A stretch of 64,000 nucleotides of DNA from Planctomycetaceae bacterium. Its GTDB lineage: Bacteria > Planctomycetota > Planctomycetia > Pirellulales > Pirellulaceae. Below the pieces are notes generated by a model. The model ran no database searches. It saw nothing but the letters and a program-made list of their open reading frames with translations, and was not told the DNA's origin. Both the position numbers and the translations under genes were made by a program. The stretch spans positions 248,001-312,000 of the forward strand of contig JACKHN010000007.1 in NCBI GenBank assembly GCA_020638975.1, read 5' to 3'. Shown piece after piece: positions 26,512-34,638 of the stretch (positions are counted from its first letter, which is position 1; the number at the start of each line of letters is the position of its first letter).

Positions 26512-28608
26512 ATGTCTCGAAGAGTGATAACGATAGCAGCAATCGTCGTCGGCTTTGGTGCCCTCGTCGCTTACGTGCGAGCCCAAGACGCCACCACGCG
26601 TAGCGTCCTGCGTTCGATCAACAACACCAGCCAAGAGCCGACGCTCGCCAGTCCACCGACATCGGCACGTCGCATCCAAGAGTCGAACGATGACGTTGCA
26701 CCGTCGCAATACAGCATCGGCGACGCTCAAGAGCCGACGGCCCCCGCCACGCCAGCGCGTCGCATGAGCCTGGCGGAGCGTCTTCAACAAGTGCGCGAGT
26801 CGGCGGGGCAAGCCAATAGCGACTCGCCAAGTTCCATCCAAGACCGTTCAGCCGTCGCGGGGCCAGTCGTGGCCAATCCGGCTTTGGCAGCTCCGATCAA
26901 CCGAGAACCCGAGCAGGGTGCGGCGGTCGTCACTCCGGAACGCGTGGCCGATGAACGTGGCTCCTCGCGTTATGGCAACGCCGATGCGGGCACACCGTAT
27001 TCCGCTCGACGGGTACCACGGGCTCCCGTGCCATCGGCTCCGATTACCGAGCAATCGCCAAGCGACTTCTCGGACGAAGCCCCCGCGTATGAAGAGGCTG
27101 CCGAAACGACTCCCGCTTACGAAGAACCGCGAGCAATTCTGGAAACACCGCAGGCACAAATCCCTCGCCAGCAAGTTCCCGTGCGATCGATCTCCAGCTC
27201 GCTGCTGACGAGCGTTGGCCCGCAGATTCGCGTTGATACCGTCGGTCCTCGCTCGGTCATGGTTGGAAAGCCGGCCGAGTACAGCATTACCGTCACGAAC
27301 GCCGGCAACGTCGCTGCCGATGAACTGTATGTTCGGATATCGCTACCCTCGTGGGTGGAAGTACAAGCCGACAACATCTCGTCGGGTGCCACGCAGACAC
27401 AAGCAGAAGGTCCTGGCCAACAGAAGCTAGTTTGGACAATCGATCAAATCGAACCGCAGTCGCAGCAGACTTTGAAGATCTCGGCTCGAGCGAACACGAA
27501 TCGCCCATTCGATCTGATGGTAGATTGGACGTTGCGACCAATCTCCGGAGTAGCTCAGATCGAAGTTCAACAACCACGGCTCGAAATGGCTGTTTTCGGT
27601 CCTAAGAACGTCCTCTTCGGCGACTCAGCCGTCTATACAATCCAACTTACGAATCCTGGAACGGGAGACGCCGAGAACGTGGCGCTCGAATTCAGCTACG
27701 GTACGAGACGCCTTGAGAAGAAGATCATCGGCAACATCGCACCGGGTGAACAAAACGAAGTCAACGTCGAGCTGACCGCTCAACAAGCCGGCCAACTCCG
27801 AGTCGCTGCGGTCGCAACTGCCGATGGTGGTTTGAAAGCCGAAGCCAACGAAGACATCTTGGTCCGTCGTGCCGAGCTCGAAGTCGGCGTGATCGGCTCT
27901 AGCCTCAAGTTCGCTGGCGGCGTGGCGACTTACAAAGTCCGCGTCAAAAACATCGGCAACGCGACGGCCAATGGCGTGAGTGCGTCGATCGTACTTCCTC
28001 CTGGAGCCAAGGTCGTTGGAGCTCAAGAGGCTCAATCGGGCAGCATTGCTCAAGATGTCGGTTCCTTGATCCCCGGTGCTGAACGCATCATCGGCGTTCA
28101 GTGTCAACTGATGATGCCGGGCGAGAATCGAATCGACGCGGTCGTGAAGAGCGATGGTGGTCTTGAAAAGTCCGCTTCGTTCACCACGCGTGTCGAAGCC
28201 CTGGCGGATCTGAAATTGACAGTCAGCGATCCTCGCGGACCAACGGCTCTCGGCGTCGATGCGATCTACGAAGTTCACATCGTCAACCGAGGTACTAAGG
28301 CCGCCGAGCGGATCAAGGTTGTCGCTCAGTTCTCCGAAGGTGTTGAGCCTATCGAAGCCAACGGTGGAGCTGCGGATATCGTACCGGGACAAGTCTTGTT
28401 CCACCCGATCTCGCGAATCGAGCCCGGTGACGAACTGGTACTGAAGATCGTCGCCAAGGCCGACAAGGCTGGCAACCACCGCTTCCGAGCCGAGTTGGTC
28501 GCCGGTGATCCGGACACGCGACTGATCGCGGAAGAGTCGACCTACTACTTCGGCGAGGATGCGGCTCGAACCGCAGCACGGCCAGACTCGACTGAGTCGA
28601 CGCAATAA
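26512..28608 (+). CDS. Secreted DUF11-repeat protein
   Basis: A 698-residue protein with a signal peptide (MSRRVITIAAIVVGFGALVAYVRA). A low-complexity region rich in Ser, Pro, Ala and Glu follows to about residue 235. After it come four DUF11-like/CARDB-like immunoglobulin-fold repeats, each opening with the pattern G-X-P-A-X-Y-X-I-X-V-X-N-X-G (KPAEYSITVTNAGN, DSAVYTIQLTNPGT, GVATYKVRVKNIGN, VDAIYEVHIVNRGT). Planctomycetes carry many such proteins at the cell surface, where a structural or adhesive role is assumed. GGGATGGAA precedes the ATG. A strong terminator follows at 28649. The 326-codon frame on the other strand (27625-28605) is a mirror of the repeats. Confidence 0.88.
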   Translation: MSRRVITIAAIVVGFGALVAYVRAQDATTRSVLRSINNTSQEPTLASPPTSARRIQESNDDVAPSQYSIGDAQEPTAPATPARRMSLAERLQQVRESAGQANSDSPSSIQDRSAVAGPVVANPALAAPINREPEQGAAVVTPERVADERGSSRYGNADAGTPYSARRVPRAPVPSAPITEQSPSDFSDEAPAYEEAAETTPAYEEPRAILETPQAQIPRQQVPVRSISSSLLTSVGPQIRVDTVGPRSVMVGKPAEYSITVTNAGNVAADELYVRISLPSWVEVQADNISSGATQTQAEGPGQQKLVWTIDQIEPQSQQTLKISARANTNRPFDLMVDWTLRPISGVAQIEVQQPRLEMAVFGPKNVLFGDSAVYTIQLTNPGTGDAENVALEFSYGTRRLEKKIIGNIAPGEQNEVNVELTAQQAGQLRVAAVATADGGLKAEANEDILVRRAELEVGVIGSSLKFAGGVATYKVRVKNIGNATANGVSASIVLPPGAKVVGAQEAQSGSIAQDVGSLIPGAERIIGVQCQLMMPGENRIDAVVKSDGGLEKSASFTTRVEALADLKLTVSDPRGPTALGVDAIYEVHIVNRGTKAAERIKVVAQFSEGVEPIEANGGAADIVPGQVLFHPISRIEPGDELVLKIVAKADKAGNHRFRAELVAGDPDTRLIAEESTYYFGEDAARTAARPDSTESTQ

Positions 28609-28648
28609 CGCGGTTCGTCGAGTTAAAGTGCAGTCACTGTAATAGCTC

Positions 28649-28695
28649 AGCCCGCGACACTCCCAAGGAATCCTTGAAGTGTCGCGGGCTTTTTT
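28649..28695 (+). terminator. Rho-independent terminator of the DUF11-repeat gene
   Basis: A perfect 13-bp stem (AGCCCGCGACACT at 28649-28661 and its complement at 28678-28690) with a 16-base loop is followed at once by a run of T. It lies 40 bases after the stop codon and is the cleanest terminator in the window. Confidence 0.92.
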
Positions 28696-28823
28696 CGTTC
28701 AAAGAAGACCGTGGAACAAGCCGCTTTACTTTGCCGCCCGGTTATGCAATAACGCCAGACGATGTCGTGTGGCAAAACACGGCGGCAGTACCGAGGCATT
28801 TCCCCCGTCAGCGAGTATTCCGA

Positions 28824-29384
28824 ATGTCATTCGACAACCCCTATCAAGCACCTCAAACCGATGCAGCGATCCAAGCAGAGTTTGCCGATGGAGGCCTCTG
28901 GCAGAGCGGCAAATTGCTCGTCATGCGCAAAGATGCCCAGTTGCCGCCTCGCTGCATAAAAAGCAACGAGCCTACCGACCGCCGATTGAAACGGAATTTG
29001 GTTTGGCATCATCCTGCGGTTTACTTGGCACTCCTTGCAAACCTGTTGATCTACGCCATTCTCGCGTTGTGTCTACAGAAGAAAGCCACGATTCATATCG
29101 GCTTGACCGACGCTTGGTTTTGGAAAAGACGCCGGGCGATTCTGATCGGTTGGGGTTCGGTATTCCTATCGATCGGATTGTTTATCGTGGCGGCCATTGG
29201 CCTAGATTCGAACGACTCGTTTGGTTGGCTGATGTTGATCGCCGCGATTTGGTTTCTTGTCGGCATCATCTACGGCCTGATGGCTTCACGAATGGTCACC
29301 GCAACCCGAATCGACGATACGTACGTGTGGCTGAAGGGCGTCAATCGCGAGTTTCTGGCCGATTTGCCCTATTGGCCAAATTGA
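28824..29384 (+). CDS. NPYQAP-type membrane protein
   Basis: A 186-residue protein. The frame is open upstream through the terminator, so the ATG at 28824 is the sensible start; it gives MSFDNPYQAPQTDA, an N-terminal NPY-X-(A/S)P motif common to many planctomycete membrane proteins. A cytoplasmic domain (LLVMRKDAQLPPRCIKSNEPTDRRLKRNL) precedes two closely spaced pairs of hydrophobic segments (VYLALLANLLIYAILALCL, ILIGWGSVFLSIGLFIVAAIGL, LMLIAAIWFLVGIIYGLMA). The end resembles a small soluble domain (DDTYVWLKGVNREFLADLP). The function is unknown. It converges with the P-type ATPase gene 33 bases away. Confidence 0.85.
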   Translation: MSFDNPYQAPQTDAAIQAEFADGGLWQSGKLLVMRKDAQLPPRCIKSNEPTDRRLKRNLVWHHPAVYLALLANLLIYAILALCLQKKATIHIGLTDAWFWKRRRAILIGWGSVFLSIGLFIVAAIGLDSNDSFGWLMLIAAIWFLVGIIYGLMASRMVTATRIDDTYVWLKGVNREFLADLPYWPN

Positions 29385-29417
29385 CGGCAGCCGGGAAAAG
29401 AGAAAGTACGGTGTCGA

Positions 29418-31634
29418 TTAACGAAGCCGACGCAATCGTAGAAGCAGGCTGTTCGTAACGACCGAGATGCTGCTCAATGCCATCGCCGCGGCGGCAAGTG
29501 ATGGCGGGACTCTCACACCAAAGCTTGCGATAAAAGCGCCGGTGGCGAGCGGGATCAGCGCGACGTTGTAAGCGAAGGCCCAGGCTAAGTTTTGCAGGAT
29601 CGTGCGACGTGTTTGACGGGCAAGTTGCAGTGCCATTGGAATCCCTAACAACTCGCGATGGACCAGCACGATGTCGGCGGATTCGATCGCCACATCGGCC
29701 CCGGATCCGATCGCGATCCCTAGGTCAGCCGTCGTAAGCGCGGCGGCATCATTGATACCATCACCGACCATCGCGACGACTTCACCCTCTTGCTGCAGCT
29801 TGCGAACAACCGCTTCCTTTTCGTCGGGCCGAACTTCCGCGATGACTTCGTCGATTCCAATTCGTTCTGCCACTGCGTTCGCCGTCGCCGACTTATCGCC
29901 CGTCAGCATGATGACTCGCAACTTCAATCGCTTGAGAATCGCGATCGCCTCGCCGCTCGTCGGCGGCAATTCATCAGCCACGAAGATCGTGCCGAGATGC
30001 TCCCCGTCACCAGCGATCATCAATGCGGTTTCGCCATTTGCTCGTCGAGCATCAACGATGGCCAGAGCCGATTCGGACAGGGTTGCTCCGACGCGTTCCA
30101 TCATTCTTTCGTTACCGATTGCGACCCCGCGACCGCTGACGTCCGCTTCGATACCTTCGCCCGGCCAGTTTGTCAGGCGCTCGGCCGGATCAGTCGGCAA
30201 GGCGTGATCCCGGGCATAGTCAACCACCGACTTTCCGAGTGGATGAGTCGTCAACTGCTCGACGGCTGCCGCCAACGCAACGAGGCTCGATTCGTCGACA
30301 CCATCATTCGCAGATACCGCAACGACAACGGGCTTACCGGCGGTGATTGTGCCTGTCTTATCGAGTACGATCGTCGTCAACTTCCCGCCAACTTCAAGTG
30401 AGCGAGCGTCTTTGATCAGAATGCCGAGCTCTGCTCCACGACCGCTGGCGACCAAGACCGCTGTGGGAGTCGCGAGCCCCAAAGCACAAGGGCAGGCCAC
30501 CACTAAAACCGCGACAGCACAAGACAGTCCTAGCGTCCAATCGCCGGCAAATCCCCACGCCAGCCATGTTATCGCGGCGATTGTCAGAACTGCCGGCACG
30601 AACCAAGCCACAATCTGATCGGCCAACTGCTGAATCTGAGGCTTTGATTCTTGGGCTCGCCGAACGAGTTCGATGACTTGAGCGAGCGAAGTTGCGTCGG
30701 AGGTAGCCGTCACTCGCGCCTTGAACGCGCCGTCACCGTTAATCGTCCCCGCGAACAGTTTATCGCCGACCTTCTTTTCGACGGGCAACGACTCGCCCGT
30801 TAACCACGATTCGTCCACGCTGCCAAATCCGGAAAGGATCGAACCGTCTAAAGGAACACGTTCGCCCGGTCGCACGACGATCACGTCGTCCACATTCACT
30901 TGGCGTGTCGGAATCGTTTCGACTTGAGCGTCTCGTTCGACCGCCGCGGTATCGGGGGCAAGGCTCATCAGCTTGTGGATCGAATCGGAGGCGCGGCCTT
31001 TGGCTTTCGCTTCCAGATACTTGCCACAAGTGACGAACGTCAGAATCATCCCTGCATCAACGAACATCATCCCCGACGCATGCATCACCACATGAAAGAT
31101 TCCCGCCACGTAAGCCGTGCTCGTTCCTAGCGCGACCAAGGTGTCCATATTCGCCGACTTGTGCTTCAGGCGTCGCCATGCGCCAAGCAAGAACGGTCCA
31201 CCGACATAAAACTGAATCCCCGTCGCGAACAGGAATTGTCTCCACGCTCCCGTCATCGGCTCCAACGGCGAGAGGCGAACTATCAAGATCATTGGAACCA
31301 ACAGCGAGATCCCAACGATCATTCGCCTTCGCCAACCTGCTAGCTCGGCCTGTTCGCGATCCCGGAACGACTTACTCAACTCCGCAAGGGGAACCGAAGC
31401 CTGATAGCCGGCGTTGGTGACCGCAGCGATGATAGCTTGCCTGTCCACATCCGCATTCAATTCGATCGCCGCCTGCCGAAGGGTCAAATTCACGCTGGCT
31501 GATGCGACGCCGGGAACGGCCTCGATGGCCCTCTGAACATTCGCAACGCAACTGGCGCAGTGCATTCCCTCCACGTCCAGCAAAAGACGGGCATCGGAAG
31601 GTGTTGGCGGTGTGGAGTTCCTTGGTTCAGTCAT
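29418..31634 (-). CDS. copA: Copper-type heavy-metal translocating P-type ATPase
   Basis: A 738-residue P1B-type ATPase. The N-terminal heavy-metal-associated domain carries GMHCASC (23-29). Eight transmembrane segments follow, with the metal-site CPC at 381-383. The phosphorylation motif is DKTGT at 425-429, with the actuator TGES at about 279-282. TTHPLGKSVVD supplies the HP motif, and VGDGINDAAAL the hinge. The single HMA domain and CPC motif are those of Cu(I) exporters (CopA), so copper efflux across the inner membrane is the likely role, with silver possible. No copper-responsive regulator is adjacent. The gene is divergent from recA across a 221-base gap. Confidence 0.93.
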   Translation of the reverse strand: MTEPRNSTPPTPSDARLLLDVEGMHCASCVANVQRAIEAVPGVASASVNLTLRQAAIELNADVDRQAIIAAVTNAGYQASVPLAELSKSFRDREQAELAGWRRRMIVGISLLVPMILIVRLSPLEPMTGAWRQFLFATGIQFYVGGPFLLGAWRRLKHKSANMDTLVALGTSTAYVAGIFHVVMHASGMMFVDAGMILTFVTCGKYLEAKAKGRASDSIHKLMSLAPDTAAVERDAQVETIPTRQVNVDDVIVVRPGERVPLDGSILSGFGSVDESWLTGESLPVEKKVGDKLFAGTINGDGAFKARVTATSDATSLAQVIELVRRAQESKPQIQQLADQIVAWFVPAVLTIAAITWLAWGFAGDWTLGLSCAVAVLVVACPCALGLATPTAVLVASGRGAELGILIKDARSLEVGGKLTTIVLDKTGTITAGKPVVVAVSANDGVDESSLVALAAAVEQLTTHPLGKSVVDYARDHALPTDPAERLTNWPGEGIEADVSGRGVAIGNERMMERVGATLSESALAIVDARRANGETALMIAGDGEHLGTIFVADELPPTSGEAIAILKRLKLRVIMLTGDKSATANAVAERIGIDEVIAEVRPDEKEAVVRKLQQEGEVVAMVGDGINDAAALTTADLGIAIGSGADVAIESADIVLVHRELLGIPMALQLARQTRRTILQNLAWAFAYNVALIPLATGAFIASFGVRVPPSLAAAAMALSSISVVTNSLLLRLRRLR

Positions 31635-31723
31635 GAGCGATGAATTGTACCGGCGGAGATCTCACTACGTAGAGAGGCTCCGACACGACGCTCCAGTTTC
31701 GAGATGAAAATTTGCCTGACCTA

Positions 31724-31752
31724 TTGCCTTCTGACGACCGAACCAATATAGT
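31724..31752 (+). promoter_or_regulatory. Probable sigma70-type promoter of recA
   Basis: TTGCCT (31724-31729) and TATAGT (31747-31752) are spaced by exactly 17 bases, a good match to housekeeping promoter elements, and sit 104 bases before the recA start in the gap with the divergent ATPase gene. I see no convincing copy of a known LexA box here. Confidence 0.5.
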
Positions 31753-31855
31753 ATCCAGACGTTCACTATCTGTCGGTATCTGCCACGCTGATTGCGATTT
31801 GGCCCGACCGGCGCTACAATCTTGGGCAATTCTCCCTCGAAATGGAGTTTCACAC

Positions 31856-32995
31856 ATGGCACTGGCAACAAAGACGGGCACCAATAGTATGGCGAAAAAA
31901 GCAAAAAGCACTCGCGGAGCGGGTAAAGCATCGGATAAGAAGTCAGAGACCGTCTCGGCTTTCATCAACCAGAACCAGAACCTAAAAACGACGCTCCAGC
32001 AGATTGAAAAACAGTTCGGCGAAGGTTCGATCATGCCGCTCGGTGCGGATGCTCGCGGTGCAATCAAAGGAATCCCAACGGGCAGCATCTCGCTCGACAT
32101 CGCCCTTGGCGGACAGGGCATTCCCCGAGGCCGAATTATCGAGGTCTACGGGCCGGAATCCAGCGGCAAGACGACATTGGCGTTACACGTCATCGCTCAA
32201 GCCCAAAAGAAGGAAGGGATCGCAGCTCTGATCGATGCCGAGCATGCATTCGATCCGACCTGGGGAAAGAAGCTGGGCGTCGAGTTAGACACATTGCTGG
32301 TCAGTCAGCCCGGCAGTGGCGAAGAGGCCATGCAAATCACTGAAATGCTGATTAAGTCAAACGCTGTCGATGTGATTGTGATCGACTCCGTCGCTGCTTT
32401 GGTGCCGAAACAAGAACTCGAAGGCGAGATCGGCGACTCGCATGTCGGATTACAGGCTCGCTTGATGAGTCAGTCCATGCGTAAGCTCACGGGCGCGATT
32501 GCCAAGAGCAAAACCGCGGTCATCTTTATCAACCAGATCCGCGAGAAGATTGGCGTCATGTTCGGCAGCCCCGAAACAACTCCTGGCGGTCGAGCGTTGA
32601 AATTCTACAGCTCATGCCGCATCGACGTCCGCCGCATCGGCACTTTGAAGGACGGCGAGGAGGTTGTTGGCCAGCGAGTCAGGACGAAGATCGTCAAGAA
32701 TAAGGTCGCACCTCCGTTCCGCGTCGCCGAGTTTGACATGATGCACTCCAACGGCATCAGCTACGAAGGCGATATTCTAGATTTGGCTGTTACGCACAAT
32801 GTCGTAGCGCGGAGTGGTGCCTGGTTCAAGTATGGCGAGACGCATCTTGGCCAAGGCAAGGAAAAGGCACGAGCCTTCCTAGTTGAGAATAAGGACATCA
32901 CCGACGAGATCACCGACAAGGTGATGTCAGCCGTCGGCTTCGGCGCGGTTGCGGCCTCCGGTGATCCTGATGAAGTTGCCGATGACAGCGAGTAG
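31856..32995 (+). CDS. recA: Recombinase RecA
   Basis: A 379-residue RecA, which forms filaments on single-stranded DNA, catalyses strand exchange and triggers the SOS response. The frame is open further upstream; the ATG at 31856 with GGAG 8 bases before it is preferred, and an ATG eleven codons in is possible. Walker A is GPESSGKT (99-106). The Walker B region is VIVIDSVAALVPKQELEGEIGD, loop L2 carries INQIREKIGVMFGSPETTPGG, and the core RecA fold is complete. The N-terminus is about 35 residues longer than in E. coli and lysine-rich. A trypsin-like protease gene overlaps its last codons. Confidence 0.97.
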   Translation: MALATKTGTNSMAKKAKSTRGAGKASDKKSETVSAFINQNQNLKTTLQQIEKQFGEGSIMPLGADARGAIKGIPTGSISLDIALGGQGIPRGRIIEVYGPESSGKTTLALHVIAQAQKKEGIAALIDAEHAFDPTWGKKLGVELDTLLVSQPGSGEEAMQITEMLIKSNAVDVIVIDSVAALVPKQELEGEIGDSHVGLQARLMSQSMRKLTGAIAKSKTAVIFINQIREKIGVMFGSPETTPGGRALKFYSSCRIDVRRIGTLKDGEEVVGQRVRTKIVKNKVAPPFRVAEFDMMHSNGISYEGDILDLAVTHNVVARSGAWFKYGETHLGQGKEKARAFLVENKDITDEITDKVMSAVGFGAVAASGDPDEVADDSE

Positions 32996-34454
32996 ACGAT
33001 TCGGTTATTGCTGCCTACTGCTCGGGCTCGTATTTGTAGGTACGAACCGAGCCAAGGCAGCTGAACCGGATGCGGCGCAAGTTGCCGCGGCCTTGCAGGA
33101 ATTGCTCGTCGAAGCCGTTGCGATCGGCGAGAAGTCGGTTGTCGCCATCTCGCGGGTTCGCAAAGATGCTCAAGAACCCTCGATCGCATTGCGATTTCCA
33201 TTTGGCGCGGCGCGCCAAAGTCTTGATCCCACCTCACCCGATTTCGTACCCAGTGACTTTGGTGCGGGAGTCATCGTCGATGCAACAGGGCTGGTTTTGA
33301 CCACGCTCCACGTTCTGGGGGACGTCGATACCTCGACCTATTATGTTTGGCAGCAGAAGCGCCCATTCTATGCCACCGTCATTGCCACAGCTCCCTGGTA
33401 TGATCTCGCAGTTTTGAAGATCGACGGCGCGGGTTTTCATCCGATCAAGTTCGGCGACGCTTCAATGGCTCGCAAGGGACAGATCGTGATCGCATTGGGA
33501 AACCCTGCAGCCATTGCACGCGATGGTAATGCCAGCGCGAGTACTGGTGTCATCTCCAATATCGCCAGACGCGCCCCGCCGACGCCGAGCCGCTCGAATG
33601 AACCACTTGGTCGTGAGACGCTGCATCATTACGGCACTTTGATTCAAACCGATGCAAAGCTCGACTTTGGCTACAGTGGCGGCGCGCTTCTGAATCTCGA
33701 CGGCGAAATGATCGGCCTGACGACTTCCTATGCCGGCTCGGCCAACGCCGAAACGGCCGCAGGCTTGGCAATTCCCGTCGACAAAGACTTCCTCCGCATT
33801 GTCGACACTTTGAAATCCGGGCAAACACCCGAGTTTGGATTTCTCGGCGTTGGACCCGAGACGTTAAATGTGTCGCTCCGCCAGCAAGGGATGCACGGCG
33901 CGAGTTTGGCATCGGTGATGGCCGGCACTCCCGCTGCGCGTGCTGGCCTTCGGACGAATGATGTCGTCACGCACATTGACGACCACGCAATTTTCAACGA
34001 AAGCGACTTATTCTGGCGAATCGGCATTCTCGCTCCCGGCACGACGGCGCAATTGCGCGTTGTTCGCGGCGACGTTTCCGATCCAAACGTCGCAGTCATC
34101 GACCTGCCCGTGACGGTTTCGAAGAAGTACTTAAACACGGTTCGTAAGCCGATCATCACGGCGGACATACCGAATTGGCGTGGCCTTGTCGTCGACTATG
34201 CCACGGCGTCGCCGACCTTTGCACAACTGGTGGAGCGTCCACCTGCCGATAGTTTGTACGTCGCCGATGTTGTGCAAGATTCTCCCTCCTGGCAAGCCGG
34301 AATCCGTGTTGGCAGCTTCATCACGCACGTCGGAGATTTGAAAGTGTCGACACCGATCGAATTCGCGGAGTTGGTTCAAGGCATCACCGATGAAGTGACG
34401 CTTCACGTGACATCAAACGGCACGGACACTACCCCACGAACCGTCTCGCCCTAA
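32970..34454 (+). CDS. Exported trypsin-like serine protease with PDZ domains (DegP/HtrA-like)
   Basis: Starting at 32970 the protein has 494 residues; an ATG at 32982 is also possible. It begins with a signal peptide (RRFGYCCLLLGLVFVGTNRAKA). The chymotrypsin-fold protease domain shows a complete triad: His114 in TTLHVLG, Asp145 in WYDLAVL and Ser236 in FGYSGGAL, where the usual GNSGG is GYSGG. Two PDZ-like domains follow (FLGVGPETLN to VRGDV, and DSLYVADVVQDSPSWQAGIRVG to the end). The likely role is protein quality control outside the cytoplasm. The start overlaps the last 26 bases of recA, implying read-through transcription or coupled translation, although the two functions are unrelated. 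Confidence 0.88.
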   Translation: MKLPMTASRRFGYCCLLLGLVFVGTNRAKAAEPDAAQVAAALQELLVEAVAIGEKSVVAISRVRKDAQEPSIALRFPFGAARQSLDPTSPDFVPSDFGAGVIVDATGLVLTTLHVLGDVDTSTYYVWQQKRPFYATVIATAPWYDLAVLKIDGAGFHPIKFGDASMARKGQIVIALGNPAAIARDGNASASTGVISNIARRAPPTPSRSNEPLGRETLHHYGTLIQTDAKLDFGYSGGALLNLDGEMIGLTTSYAGSANAETAAGLAIPVDKDFLRIVDTLKSGQTPEFGFLGVGPETLNVSLRQQGMHGASLASVMAGTPAARAGLRTNDVVTHIDDHAIFNESDLFWRIGILAPGTTAQLRVVRGDVSDPNVAVIDLPVTVSKKYLNTVRKPIITADIPNWRGLVVDYATASPTFAQLVERPPADSLYVADVVQDSPSWQAGIRVGSFITHVGDLKVSTPIEFAELVQGITDEVTLHVTSNGTDTTPRTVSP

Positions 34455-34506
34455 TGCGAACGCATCGTTATCATGGGCAGTTCGCACTGTGGTTTTGCTT
34501 ATTCCT

Positions 34507-34569
34507 GAGCCGAACGCGCTAGCGTCGGCCCTAGGCATGGGATTGCCCGAGGCTAGCGCCTACGGCTCA
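34507..34569. repeat. Imperfect compound palindrome before alaS
   Basis: GAGCCG and CGCTAGC near 34507-34523 are mirrored by GGCTAGCGCC and CGGCTC at 34551-34569. It resembles the other compound palindromes in design but not in sequence; no second copy was seen in the window. It lies between the protease stop and alaS. Confidence 0.7.
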
Positions 34570-34638
34570 TAAGCCGCCCTAATCACGAAAAGCGATTGTG
34601 ACCGCTGATATTCGCCTCCACCAGGTTTGTGATGCAAC

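Noticed and set aside
27625..28605. 326-codon open frame on the minus strand
   Set aside because: It mirrors the DUF11 repeats on the plus strand and has no recognisable motif, signal or ribosome site.
31724..31855. LexA box upstream of recA
   Set aside because: Neither the E. coli-type CTG-N10-CAG nor the Gram-positive GAAC-N4-GTTC pattern is present, and I do not know the planctomycete site well enough to claim one.
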